DNA of 64,000 nt, taken from NCBI GenBank assembly GCA_947561395.2, contig OX387182.1:42897949-42961948 (forward strand). Direction: 5' to 3'. This DNA comes from Buxus sempervirens (taxonomy: Eukaryota > Streptophyta > Magnoliopsida > Buxales > Buxaceae). The translations under genes and the position numbers were made by a program. Positions 35,436 to 46,449 of the stretch are shown piece by piece. Position 1 is the first letter of the stretch; each line of letters begins with the position of its first letter. The notes beneath the pieces are model-generated. The model worked only from the letters and a program-made list of their open reading frames with translations, searched no databases and was not told the origin of the DNA.

Positions 35436-37158
35436 TGTGAAACCCCGCTCCAATATTCCTAGCACACCCTAACCAGTGAGCTTGATGTGTAGGAGAAGTT
35501 GGAGGAGCACCAACTAAAGAGCAACCAAGGGTGCTGTTCGTGGGTTGATTTGAAAGCAAGAGGGCTTTCTTAAGTGTTTGCAAGAGGTAAGCAACACCAC
35601 CCCTCCCTTGTTTTCAAATTTCAGCCAAAATTGCATATGTTTAGATGAATGTTAGGGTTGAGATGTAAAAATGAGTCCTAGGGCAAATGGGAGCGATTTC
35701 GTTGAGGAGTTTTGTGGGTAGCAGATTTCTACACATGCTAGGAGTAAGGCATAGATTTCCAAGTGGGTCATGAAACGTAGAATTGCTAGAAAACCAAACA
35801 TTTACCAATGACCATCACTGTGAGTACACCACTCATGACCAAATGGGCTTCGGCCTGGTATCCTACACATAGAGTGAAGCGCAGTGGCCCGTATTACATT
35901 TACACCACAGTAAGGGCTTTGGCCCGTGGCTTGTACCACCATGAAACCAAAAAGGGCAATGGCCCATGGTTATTAAAATTGAAAGGAGGGCAGTGGCCCC
36001 AATGACATTGAAAGGTATTGATACGAGTAACTGACCAATAAGTCTTGTTGTGTTGTGAGCAGTTCATCTCAGTTGGGGAAGTGGACCCTTATTCCTCCCA
36101 ACTTGGAGATAGAGAACTAGCATCCTCCAATCAAGCTTGGATACTTGAATGTTATATTTGTGTTCTTTATTGTTACACTTGTTGTGAATTGGATAATGAA
36201 CACATCAGCATAATGAACCCTTAAGGTATGGATCCATAAACTTAAATGGGAATGTTTATATATATATGTATGCCATAGCCTGTTGTTCTTGATACTATTG
36301 TCTCACTATATGTTGATTCTATTGATTCCGGCTAGAGGCCGAGGTTTTATTGATTCCGGCTTGAGGCCGATGATTGTATTGAATTCCAGCACCAAGGGGA
36401 ATCGGTGGCTGATGCCCAAGCTTCATCTAGATGCCCTACGCTAAGGGGAATCGGCGTTAGGATGCCCAATACCAAGGGGAATTGGGTTGGATGCCTAACC
36501 TATATGGGAAACCTATGGAGTTAGATGTGGCCATGAGTATATATGTAAACATCCTAGATAATAAGTGATAATATTAATTACATGATTGCTATTAAATGGA
36601 TTATCTGTACATCAAGGCACAAATTGTATGACACTAAGATGCCGTGGATTTTGTATTATTAAGAACTACCCGCATGCCATGGTTTTATCGAGAGATATTT
36701 GCATAAACTGCGTTTACCGAATCATGCATGTGTTGCTTACTGAGACATTCGTCTCACAGTTGCTTTTCATCTTATTTTTCAGATCCATCGACGTCAGGTG
36801 TGAAGCACCAAACTGGGGATAGAGGCAAAGATAAAGCCTTTGGGTATTGAGAGGAATTCTATAGGTCTTGGGTTTTATTCCTGTCCTACATGTATAGTTC
36901 CTTTTTGGATTATACACCTTTAATTTGAGAGGAGTGATATAGTCACCCGTCATTTTGTAACCAAGCTCATGTGTCTTATTACATCTCATATATATATAGA
37001 ACACACTTTTGATATGCACAGCATAAATTGTCTTAACACTTGCACTCGTTAGGAAACAGTTTTAAAATTTTCTGCATTTTATCAAGTAATTGGCCCACTT
37101 GCCACAGTCTGGGACGGGTCGGGCCTTGGAAGGGCGAACTTGGTTCCGGGTCGTTACA
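35436..37158 (+). mobile_element. Family E solo LTR
   Basis: It begins TGTGAAACCCCGC and ends GTTCCGGGTCGTTACA. A perfect TSD CCCAC flanks it (35431-35435, 37159-37163). A donor-like AGAGGTAAGCAAC is near 35587, GGGC..GCCC mini-hairpins at 35845-36000, GGATGCC words at 36380-36500, and the hairpin TGAGAC-ATTC-GTCTCA at 36741-36756. The acceptor at 36782 leads to a frame starting DPSTSGVKHQ and ending at TGA (36848-36850) without the EDYYYP motif. Confidence 0.92.
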
Positions 37159-37194
37159 CCCACGAAAATTCTCTCTTGTCTAACCTTAATCTCC

Positions 37195-37202
37195 TATTTA
37201 TA
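37195..37202 (-). promoter_or_regulatory. TATA box of reverse family D LTR
   Basis: TATAAATA on the minus strand lies about 580 bases from the LTR start at 37783. Confidence 0.5.
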
Positions 37203-37783
37203 CTAGGATTTAGAAGTCCTAAACTAACCCTAATAGGCTACTTTAATTTGGGCTAACCCAACCGTGGTCTAATTAAAGTCTAACCCATTCTAATTAATTC
37301 CTACTTTTTCTCCACCTTTTATTTTTCTACTAAAACATTATTAATTTAATCTCTTATCATCTAAACTCCTACTTACAACCTATTTTCATGCATAATATTT
37401 AATTAAACCATAATATCACCTAAAACCTTATTTTCTCCAAATTAAGACTTGAAATCTCCTAATTACCCTTTTTCCTACTTTTAGGCTTTTATTAATTCCT
37501 TTTAATTTCTAACTTGTCTAAATAAGTTATTTTCTTTTATTTTCTAATTCTAGTTATTATTTAATGCTTTATTTATTAATTACCCCTTTCCTGAAAATTA
37601 CCAAAATACCCTTTTTACTCTTTTAGGCTAATTTCATTAAAATTCTTTCTTTATTTACAACTTATGACTTATTCGAATTACTTATCCTCTAAATCTTTAC
37701 TTTTTATTTTAACTAGGACTCAACTCATATTTTCTTTTATTTATTATTTATTTATTTATTAAGTGAAAATTCGGGGTTTTACA

Positions 37784-38290
37784 TCCTACCCACCTAACAA
37801 AAATTTCTACCTCGAAATTTAAAACAATCATCTTCATTCTATATTTCAAAACAAAATATCAACAGTTCAAAACAATTTAAAATTTTCATCATTTCAATTC
37901 CATTTCTCAAAATATAATTTAACTTCAAAAATACTGTAGAAGAACACTACCAATCTTCTATCATCAATCTGTACATATAAACGCATCTGCTTATATGCAA
38001 GCTTAAGAAGAAAATCACAGGTTTCTTCTAGTCTAACTTGTATCAAAATAATGCATCCACAATACATATTTACACACACTTAGTTGTACTAATACATATC
38101 CCATATTGCATAAGGTTTCACACCCAAGTGCAATTCCACATTGTACACTGCTTCACCACACCCTGGCATGTCCTAGTGTGACTGGCTCAACAGGCAACAA
38201 ACAATATTCAGCAATAATAATTTAATTTTACATTCAACCTCAGATACAGTTATATGATCAAATATAGTATCTTATATGCCAATAATTTCA
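37784..38290 (-). mobile_element. Interior 3' end of reverse family D element
   Basis: On the minus strand it ends AAATTTCGAGGTAGAAAT and then GGGTGGGTAGGA before the LTR. It resembles the TTCGAGGACGAA-plus-polypurine end that I recall from Tekay/Del-type Ty3/gypsy elements. No pol or gag frame is present, so the rest is deleted. Confidence 0.6.
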
Positions 38291-38635
38291 AATCAGGTGT
38301 CTGTGAGACAGTATAAGTGTTGATTTGCAATTTCTAGGTATTTCTGGAAAATTTTCATACTCTGATTATTATTCCAGATAAGGTTTTAAATTTTTTTGTG
38401 TTTCCTAATTAATTTACTGCATTCATTTTCGCCGTATTAATATTCCTTATAATCGTCGGCTATTACTTTAGTCATTATATAATTACAATTATCTTTATTA
38501 TTTTGTTAAAATTTTATTTTATTAACTGCTAAAGAAGCTGGGCGCTCAGTGCCTCAATAGAGGGCACTGAGGATGGCTGACTTGGGTCTAAAACCCTAAG
38601 TCACGCGCTCATTAGCGCTCATTTTAAAAGAGAGG

Positions 38636-38645
38636 TTTTATAAAC
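38636..38645 (+). promoter_or_regulatory. Putative TATA box of the disrupted transposon gene
   Basis: TTTTATAAAC is followed about 25 bases later by a CTCTCTCTCTC initiator-like tract. The sequence ahead contains GCGCTC words like those of LTR leaders, so this promoter may itself be LTR-derived. Confidence 0.4.
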
Positions 38646-38783
38646 TAACGTTCACTCTCTCTCTCTCGCGCGATCGAACAAAAAGTTCTACCATCGCTCA
38701 ACTTCGCCAAGTACTGTTCCCCTTGGCGCTCGACCTCTTCAACCTCATCCACTCTACTTCTTTCTTCCATTCAACACTTATCA

Positions 38784-39301
38784 GGTAAGCACCAACTCAA
38801 CTTCTTCCATAAATTAATTTCTCACAACACACTCACGGCTAGGGCTAGGTTGTCTCAGAAAAATTTCGATTGAAGCTCAATTTTTGTGACATTTGTTTCA
38901 AATCAGTTTCTTTACTTCCTATACACTTCATAGGTTGGATTTGAATTAGTTTTGGTCGAAGATTTTGTCGTTAATTTGTTTGGTGCTAAAAATCCCAAAG
39001 TTCTACTTACGGCAAACACGAGCGTCGACCTGATTGCCGTCGGCGATCTTGGGCGGTCTTAGGCGCTCGGGCATAATTTCTGCAGAACTTGCTTCTGTTT
39101 CAATTCCTTTCAATTGATTTCGATTTAGGACCCGTTTTAACACTTTTCTTGTCCATTATTGCACACTTTTATCCTAGTTTGATTTTTCTTAATTTTTGAT
39201 GAATTATTTATGCAATTGTCCTAACCCAATTTGTGTTGTTCATGCTCTTATTTTTATTTTCTTTTATCTCTATTTCAATTCCTCTGTATTCCAAATCCTA
39301 G
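38784..39301 (+). other. Putative leader intron
   Basis: A donor TATCAG|GTAAGCACC at 38783/38784 and an acceptor AAATCCTAG at 39301 flank AT-rich sequence with a GGCGATC/GGCGCTC word zone (38990-39075). The acceptor directly abuts ATG at 39302. The donor is like those in the LTR leaders. Confidence 0.5.
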
Positions 39302-39943
39302 ATGGCTAGAACTTCAGTAGGGAATCCTTCTAAGAGAGCTAGGTTTGACCAGAGAGATGTCAGGTTTTATTCTGACATGGAGAAGGGAAAGTATGATGAT
39401 CGTTTCCATCTTAGGACGATCCTATTAGAGAGGAGTGTGGTTTTTGAGGACTTTGCTCCTACAATCCTGAGTCTGATTGAGGGTAGAGGGTGGCTATCCC
39501 TCTTTAATGGGTTTGTTCCCACATGTGAGGAGTTGGTTAGGGAGTTCTATAGTAATATCCATGAGATTGCTCCCTACCAGTCTTCCTCTTGTTCCTATAT
39601 TAGAGGCACTAGATTCATTGTCTCTCCTGACTTTTTTTTCCACTGGCCTTCATATTCCCAGGGTAGAGCACCCTGTCTATCCTTATTCGGGTGAGACCAC
39701 CCCTAACTTCTCTACTGTTGCCACTTCCCTGACAGGGGAGGTGACTGAGTATGATGGAGTGGGACCTCTCCACACTTCCAGCTTTCCTGTCACTACTAGT
39801 GTTATTCTGAGGATCGTTTTCACGAACCTCTGGCTTGTTTCTCACCTTTCCTCTCTTCCTAGTTCTCGTTCCCTCTTTCTTTATGCCCTCTTGAAGGGTG
39901 ATTCTATAGACCTTCCCTCTGTGATCATCTCTACTATTCTTGG
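39302..39943 (+). pseudogene. Transposon-type protein with Transposase_32-like domain, segment 1
   Basis: The frame opens at ATG 39302 with a basic N-terminus and then residues resembling the putative plant transposon protein domain (Transposase_32): an RFYSDMEKGKYDDR block, then ERGW-like EGRGWLSLFNG, then LVREFYSNIHE. One extra T in a T-run near 39630-39637 shifts the frame; homology continues in the next frame as FIVSPDF then STGLHIPRVEHPVYPYSG. The coding sequence is cut at 39943 by a retroelement and resumes at 45058. The family call rests on motif memory, and function in transposition is unproven. The gene was probably part of an element, as its leader looks LTR-like. Confidence 0.6.
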
Positions 39944-39985
39944 TGTAGCACCCCGAACCAAGTCGACCCGATTCGGGGTGCTACA
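39944..39985 (+). repeat. 42-base palindromic 5' LTR remnant
   Basis: The outer 14 bases TGTAGCACCCCGAA pair perfectly with the last 14, TTCGGGGTGCTACA. The left 23 bases are the inverse complement of the LTR end found at 45035-45057; the right part is the normal LTR end. The normal LTR start (TGTAAAACCCC) is absent. Confidence 0.9.
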
Positions 39986-39989
39986 ATAA

Positions 39990-40001
39990 TGGTATCAGAG
40001 C
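39990..40001 (+). other. Primer binding site, initiator Met tRNA
   Basis: TGGTATCAGAGC lies four bases after the LTR end. This is the usual plant PBS complementary to the 3' end of initiator tRNA-Met. Confidence 0.9.
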
Positions 40002-41408
40002 GAAATTGATCCAACCTAGGAATTAGAAGCCTTATGATGGTTTATGGGAATGAGTGTACGCTAGATAGACATCCTATTTTTTAGTGTGTTGTGTCTAATT
40101 TGCTATAAGAAGTTTGTTATGGTTTTCCTCCCACCTAGCATCAATTTGAATTAAATGGATACTATGACTATGAAATGTTGTTAATTTCAGAAGTTGGTTT
40201 TAGAAAAGCACGTTGCTTTGTTTTTATGAAATTTTATTTGAGAAACACTTTGAAACTTCATGATGATGTGAGTTGGTCCTGAGTGACCCCGTGTTACGTA
40301 ATGTACACATTTGCGCTAGATGTTGTATCACCTAGCGAATGTTGCTATTTGGAACTGGAATTCTGTAATTATCGAGATACCATAATTAGACTAGACTGAT
40401 TGTTTGTGAGTTTACAGATGCGTTTCCAGGTTTACTATCTTTAAGTTTTATTTTCAAGAATCTTTTCTTTATTGCGATTCAGTGATTATTTTTCTTATTA
40501 TCTTATATGATTACTGTGTCATAATCCAATTGTAGTTGGTTGTACTGAGGTAGTGTGAGGCATCGGCCGATGCTGAATATTTACCTAGGTAATTAACCTT
40601 TTGCAATTGGGAGTGTGTAATGAATATATTAAACAGGATTATAAGAAACTATGAAGTTACGTGTATGATTTGTGGGTACATAGTATTATGGCGTTAATGT
40701 AGGAGAAAACTTCCATGATTTTTCTCCCAACCTTCATATAGCTGCAGATATACTGAAGGATTGGTGAGGGTAGAGTCATGGTAATCGCTTTTCAATTGTT
40801 TTTGCAATTAGTAGTGTGTGTAAATTCTTTAAATTGAAAAAAAAAATTTTAATTATCAATATTTCAATCATTCATGGAAAGACGATGGGTAGACCCTGTA
40901 GGACTGCATCTGATCCTCTAGTTGAGAATGATTCCGCTGGTGGACCAGCACATTAGTACACTCATTAGTACACTCATGTCTGAGGTGTGTTGGTTTGGTA
41001 TATTCTCTATTATAGCTTATTTTGTTGGTGCATATCCCACCAGGAAGGATATGATTTTGTTGGTATGTACCCCACCAGAAGGGGTATCTATCTTTATGAG
41101 TTTGGAGCACACCTTCTTCTGAAATCTTCTGCTTGTGCTGTGCGTGTTGGTTGGTACCACCTTATTGGGATTTGTTTTGGTTGCTATGTATCCCAGCAAG
41201 AGAGGTATCATTTTTTTCTTATTGTGGTCAATTTATATTATTATCTGACTTTATGATTTTGAGCATCATGTACTTTGATTTATTAGCATGTGTGTGCGTG
41301 CTATTGTGGTACCTTCATTTGAGATTATCTTATTATCGTGTATTTCCCCGAGAGTCTTTCCTGGTACTAGGTATCATGATGTGAATTTCGAGGACGAAAT
41401 TCTTTTGT
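40002..41408 (+). mobile_element. Interior of non-autonomous element
   Basis: No coding frame above background. It has a 14-base palindrome GCATCGGCCGATGC near 40562, and hairpins with a shared CACCAG loop at 41031-41053 and 41068-41086. The end reads TTCGAGGACGAAATTC (near 41385-41405). Confidence 0.7.
41031..41086 (+). repeat. Two hairpins with shared CACCAG loop
   Basis: CATATCC/GGATATG (7 pairs) encloses CACCAGGAA at 41031-41053. TACCCC/GGGGTA (6 pairs) encloses ACCAGAA at 41068-41086. A third, weaker unit with loop AGCAAGA is near 41188-41208. Confidence 0.7.
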
Positions 41409-41420
41409 AGGAGGGTAGGA
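41409..41420 (+). other. Polypurine tract of non-autonomous element
   Basis: AGGAGGGTAGGA directly precedes the 3' LTR start. This is the expected plus-strand primer site. Confidence 0.8.
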
Positions 41421-41649
41421 TGTAAAACCCCAGAATTTGGAAAAAAAAAATAAGACTTTAATTAAGGTTAATTAATTAAATAAATTAAGTAAGAATAATC
41501 AATTAAACAATAAAATTTATTAGGTTGGGTAAGTTTAATGGTTGGTTCAGTTTAAGTGAACCGGTTCATTTGTTTAATGGTTCAATGGTTTAAAAAAAAA
41601 ACCCCCCAAAGCAATTCACGTTTTTCATTTGGGGTTTATGTCTTTGGGC

Positions 41650-41995
41650 GTTAGGGTTTGAGAAAGAAGGGGAGGAATCGTGGAAGAAGGAAAGGGGGTT
41701 TTGGTTCGTCCATGAGGAGGATTCGCAGGAGAAAAAAAATAAAAGACGAAGAAGAAGAGGAAAGGAGACGAAGGAAGGAGAGGAAGAAGAAAAGAGGGAG
41801 AGGAAGAAGGAGAAGAAGGGAAGCAAGGGGGCGTTCGTTGGGGGTTTGGCCGCAGAAGAGAAGGAGGGGAGAAAAGAGAAGAAATCGAGCGAAGGAAAGG
41901 AAGAAAACGAGTGGAGGAGAGGAAGAGAAGAAGAAGAAGGAAAAGGCAAAAACGTGGAGGATAAAGGAGAAGGAGAAAACGAGGGTTTGGGAGAT
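41650..41995 (+). repeat. Polypurine tract
   Basis: About 345 bases are nearly all A/G on the plus strand, just upstream of the donor-like site. It could form triplex DNA or act as a splicing enhancer. Long basic or acidic reading frames here reflect composition only. Confidence 0.8.
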
Positions 41996-43685
41996 TGGGC
42001 ATGGATTTTGGTGAAATCAGGTAAGTAGCATTTTTTTTTCTGTTTAATCGGCTACTGTTTGAGATTTCTGTTGTTCGATCACTGATTATTTGATTTCGAT
42101 CAATTCATTTTGATTTCGATAGCTTACTGTTGAGTTCGTATTGGGTTTCTGTTTGGGTTCTTTTGGCTTCAGTCGTGTGACTGTCTGCGTGGTTCCTTTG
42201 GCTTCACTGAATACAACCAAATCGGTGAAACTGTCTATTTTATTGGGTGTTTGGGGATTGTTTGTTTGCTGAAAGTGTTTGGGGTGGTTGCTGAAGTTGT
42301 TGGGTTGAGAAATCAAACTGACTATGTTTTGACATGAATTGTATTGATATGAAATTTCAATCAAAAGTTGCTTGCTTAAGGTAGTTGAGATTAAGTTCAT
42401 GTTGGGTTTGGTTAATTTGACTCGTTTTGGCTATTCAACTACTTTTCCCCATTCCGATTATATTAGTTTCTAATAGAAATATTAAATTTTGATAAGATTA
42501 TTTATTAGTAGATTGTGGAGGATGATTTGAATCCGATTTGGGGTTTTTTCGACATCTCGGGTTTATGTTCAGAATTCAGACTTGTTATATTATGCTTTCT
42601 ATGAATGTTCGGTTTAGATTTGTTATTTTTCAAACTTGTTATTGTTCAGATTTGTTAGGTTCTGACTTTAGTCTTTGATTTGGCATAAGAAAATTTAAAT
42701 TGTATTTTGGTAGCTATTTGATCTTAAGTCTGCCTTGGATTAACGTTTTGTTGATATAACTTAGGATGAAAACTGCTGGTTATCTGAACAGGTGTGGGAA
42801 GGGACTTTAGCTTAAGTTGAGGAATTGTGTGTTGGCCTATAAATTAGTTAGATTATATGGGGTATAGAATTTTGACGAAGCTCCAATGCTTATCCCTTTG
42901 ATGTTCTTTGTGCTGAGAGTTTTAATTTAGGTTTTTATTTGGCATGAGAGTGTTAATTTAGGTTTTGATGATAGGTTTTGATTTGGCAGGAAAAAAATAC
43001 TGATTTAGGTTCTGAAATGGGGTTAAGAAAATGAATCTTGTCTAGGCTACCTTCTGTTAGAGGAACGTAAGATGAGGTTAGTAGTCTAGAATTTAGATGG
43101 CTTGCGAAGGCTAGGAATAGTCGCGTAAAAATTCCTAATTGTAGTCTAAAATTTAGTTTAGGGTGTTTGTAGTTAAATTGAATTGGTTTGGGACCAATCG
43201 GAACTCAAGGTATTGCAAGAAAAATCCTAAAAAGTTGATGATTTCCGTCCAGTAGGTTTCGCGGCAGATTGAAACCACCTGTAGTAAAACAGACTTAACT
43301 TCCTGTAGGAAACTCTGAATTACGAACCGTTTGTTGCGTTGGAAACTAGATTCATAAATATTTCCAATGATATATAGCATGAATTCTCATTATTGATAGA
43401 TTAAATCAGGTTTAGTATTTAATTAACAAGTAAGAATCAGATCTGCAGAATAAACAATTACTGCAAGTCAAGGTGTATATTTTGTGTTGGTGTTCTCCAC
43501 TCATGAAGTTGGCTTAATCCTAATTTGTTCAATGTTGTTATTGGAAACAATGTATGTGCATATGAATGTAGGATTTCACTAGTTGTGATACGAAGAATGA
43601 GACAACAATAATCAGCTATTTTCCTGTTGCTGTTATGTTTTCTTAGTGTCGTGTTCTATTGTGGTCTAGTAGGCATAATCGGTAT

Positions 43686-44015
43686 TGTGTTGTGTTGGGA
43701 TGAGGTAACACAGGCCCCATGTGGCTCCCTCATCGGGTATTGTGTTGTGTTGGGATGAGGTAACACAGGCCCTATGTGGCTCCCTCATCGGGTATTGTGT
43801 TGAGTTGGGATGAGGTAACACAGGCCCCATGTGGCTCCCTCATCGGGTATTGTGTTGTGTTGGGATGAGGTAACACAGGCCCTATGCAGCTCCCTCATCG
43901 GCTCATCGGGTATTGTGTTGTGTTGGGATGAGGTAACACAGGCCCTATGTGGCTCCCTCATCGGGTATGGTGTTAGGATGAGGTACATAGACCCGACGTG
44001 GTTCCCTCATCAAGT
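43686..44015 (+). repeat. 55-base minisatellite of hairpin units
   Basis: Six units start at 43686, 43741, 43796, 43851, 43915 and about 43970. Each contains GATGAGG, ACACAGGCCC, ATGTGGCTCC and CCTCATC. GATGAGG and CCTCATC pair. One unit has a 9-base duplication of CATCGGCTC. Confidence 0.9.
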
Positions 44016-45057
44016 TTGACATGATAGTGGTTTGGGAATGGTTTTATATTTGGTTGTGCTTGCAAACCAAAGAGAGGGCTACTCAGTAAGGAGATTACCA
44101 GGCTTCCTTCTAGTAATTCATGAAGTGGCAACAACTAGATTTATTCTTAATCTAAATTATAGACTTGCCTTTTTACTTGGTTTGTGCATGAGAAAATTTG
44201 TTTTGTATCGAAGATGTCCTTTTGGAATGTGGCACGAGGCATTGGTTCAAGTAACCGATGCGCAAGGTTTGTTTTGCGTTACAAATCCTAGTAGGATAAA
44301 TGAACTGCTTCTTATAGTTGATTGTTTCGTCGCATGATTAGATGGAATTTGAATGATGATATTTGTTGTGATTTTACTGATATAGTGCTTCGATTTACTC
44401 TGACTTTATCGGCTTTTTATTTATGGCTTTGGAATGGTTTAATTTTATTTACATAAGGGTTAATCGACTTATTATCATTATTTTGACAGGGTTTGGCTGT
44501 ATGGTGTTCGAGCATGTTATCTAATTATTGAAAAACTGTATAAATTGTTTTATATCATGCATGATGCTACTTACTGAGACAATTGTCTCACGCGAGTTTT
44601 GTTTTACCGGTTTTGTTTTCAGATCTAGTAAGTGAAACGCGTAGCGGGGTAGAAGCTGAGAGAGTGTGTGTGGCAACTTATTTTCATAGAAGGCAACTTA
44701 TTTTGATAGTTGTAGATTCAATTCTTGAATATTGTATATGTTGTATATGAAAAGAGAGAGAGAGTGTGTGTGGCACTTGGAAAACTTATTTTAGATTTGT
44801 ATGTCTTGATGGTTTAGTCTTGGAATGGATAAATTGTGTATATATGTTTATCTTGTGATTATCAGGTATTGGTTTGGGGGCTTACCCCATTCTAGTATGT
44901 GCAGGCGTTATATAGCCATTTTTCTGAAAAAATTTTAGGTTGTCATTTTTGTGTCTGGTTAGTTCTTAAGTTAGTTTTTACCATACTTTGGGCCCTAATC
45001 TAGTGCTCTGGAACCAATATAAACCCAATACGGATCGACTTGGTTCGGGGTGCTACA

Positions 45058-45605
45058 CTTGGGGTCTACGAGAATCCTAAGAGGTCTGTTGCTCTCCTCT
45101 ATGGATGTCTAATAGCTAGACTCATATCAGCATCCTCGGCTCGATATCCTCGATTCCGACCCTTGGTTCTAAGCCAGCCTATCCGCAGAGCCAGCACGGG
45201 TATTACTCGTTCCAAGAGGCCTGCTGATAGTGGTACCGCTCCTTCCTCCTCTACTCCTTCAGCTGTTCCATCTTCCTCTGCTGCTCTCATTCTTCTACGG
45301 ATGTTCCCCCTTCTTCTCCTACCGCTCCCTCTTCTTCCCCTACTGTTCCCCCTTCTTCTCCTACTCCTCCATCAGTTGATGTTCCTTCCTCTTCTCTTCC
45401 ACCTTCTACTACAACCGACGCTCCTCCTTCTTCAGTTGAGGCTCCTCGTCCTTCTACTCCTGATGCAGATATCCTTCACGATATAGCAGCTGATGTGAGG
45501 ATCCTACACAGGCGGATGACTTTGATATCCACCCACATGCCCTTGGTGACGGAGCAGATGGTGGCCATCATGAGGACTCAGGATGAGATGCTACGCCGGA
45601 TAGAG
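45058..45605 (+). pseudogene. Transposon-type protein, segment 2
   Basis: After the TSD copy, the gene resumes with GVYENPKRSVALLYGCLIAR, then a Ser/Pro/Thr-rich low-complexity stretch (45230-45450), then a helical block ILHRRMTLISTHM..MRTQDEMLRRIE typical of the C-terminal part of these transposon proteins. An indel near 45285-45300 shifts the frame in the Ser/Pro region. A reverse solo LTR interrupts it at 45606. Confidence 0.6.
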
Positions 45606-45976
45606 TGTAGCACCCCGGAACCAGGTCAACACGTGTCGGTTTTATACTGGCTCCCGAGCGCTATTTTTTTAGGGCCCAAATTGTGATGAAAACTAACTTA
45701 AGAAACTAACCAAAGCAATTATAATCTAATCCTAAAATTTTCGGAAAAACTGCTATATAACGTCTGTATATACGAGTATGGGCTAAGCCCTCAAACCACA
45801 AAACCATCACCTGATAAACACAGTTTATATCTTCATTCAAAAAACTAAACCATCAATATCTACAGATGAAAGTAAGGTCCACTAAGTTCCCACTCTCACT
45901 CTCTCTCTCTTCATTTACAATATGTACAGTTTCAAAAAACATAAACAACTATCAAAAAAATTTGCCTTTTCTATCA

Positions 45977-46059
45977 CTAGCCCGGATAGAAGTAGTCCTC
46001 CGACCTATACTCGGGATAATCGTCTACTTCAGTCCCGCTACGCTTCTCACCTGCTGGAT
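45977..46059 (-). other. LTR micro-exon (family B)
   Basis: The minus strand reads GTTTTCAG, then a frame starting DPAGEKRSGTEV and ending YRSEDYFYPG before TAG at 45977-45979. Confidence 0.55.
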
Positions 46060-46411
46060 CTGAAAACAAAACCGGTAAAAACGAAAACTCGCGTGAGACT
46101 AATGTCTTAGTAAGTAGCACAGTGCATGGGATAAACAGTTTATGCAGTTTCAATAAATAAATTAACATGCTACACATAATACGATTAATTCCAGCAAATC
46201 ATGCAAAGAGTAATTCACATATATCAAAAAGCAATTCCCATAACAATATAATTTCAGAGAATAAAGTGGGTGCAAGATTCATGAATTAGCGTGTCTATAA
46301 ATCGGGTTAACCACCCTTAGCCGGTTTGCCACCTCACTGCTCGCCTTCGAAGCCGCGCACGGTCATCGTACGAGTGGAGCACCCACGCATGGGCTGGCAC
46401 GCTGCAGCTCA

Positions 46412-46449
46412 TCGATCCCACACGAAGGCCTCACCGATCCCACACGGTG
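46412..46449 (-). repeat. Hairpins with TGTGGGAT core, family B
   Basis: On the plus strand CACCG/CGGTG encloses ATCCCACA (46432-46449) and TCG/CGA encloses ATCCCACA (46412-46425). The CACCG/CGGTG stem is the same as in family F, where the loop is TGTACT instead. Confidence 0.65.

Larger units (their letters stand above)
33076..37783 (-). mobile_element. Family D-related 3' LTR, reverse, with nested solo LTR
   Basis: It starts TGTAATGCCCCGAAC at 33076 and ends ATTCGGGGTTTTACA at 37783. The minus strand just outside 37783 reads GGGTGGGTAGGA, a polypurine tract, so this is the 3' LTR of a minus-strand element whose interior begins at 37784. A minus-strand TATA box is at 37195-37202 and the short hairpin (TGAGAT/ATCTCA) at 33419-33434. 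The micro-exon is degenerate. The family E solo LTR 35436-37158 lies inside. Left flank TAAAA cannot be paired because the other end is not identified. Confidence 0.8.
39944..45057 (+). mobile_element. Non-autonomous LTR retrotransposon with collapsed 5' LTR
   Basis: A perfect TSD CTTGG flanks the unit (39939-39943 and 45058-45062), so it is one insertion. The 3' LTR is full (41421-45057), but the 5' LTR is only 42 bases and palindromic. A PBS for initiator Met tRNA follows, then about 1.4 kb of interior with no long frame, then a TTCGAGGACGAA box and polypurine tract. It encodes no gag or pol and would depend on other elements' proteins. Confidence 0.88.
41421..45057 (+). mobile_element. Family B 3' LTR, forward
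   Basis: It begins TGTAAAACCCCAG and ends TTCGGGGTGCTACA (3637 bases). Order: AT-rich front, 350-base polypurine tract (41650-41995), donor GAAATCAG|GTAAGTAGC at 42020/42021, a long region shared with the other family B copies, the 55-base minisatellite (43686-44015), the hairpin TGAGAC-AATT-GTCTCA (44575-44590), the acceptor at 44622, and the tail. The frame after the acceptor starts DLVSETRSGVEAE and lacks the EDYYYP end. Confidence 0.9.

Noticed and set aside
7085..37783. Many 60-110 codon frames within LTRs (for example 10089-10418 and 20976-21305)
   Set aside because: They repeat only because the LTRs repeat, cross the hairpin arrays, and show no domain; the micro-exons were kept because the frame is conserved between families.
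33076..37783. Solo LTR call for the reverse family D LTR
   Set aside because: Flanks do not match as a TSD, and a polypurine tract with interior sequence adjoins 37783, so it is a 3' LTR.
41590..42028. Long Lys/Arg/Glu-rich and Ser/Leu/Phe-rich reading frames on both strands (also 22271-22816, 28056-28430, 48111-48527)
   Set aside because: They come from the polypurine tract of family B LTRs; low-complexity composition on both strands, no domain, and they recur with the LTR.
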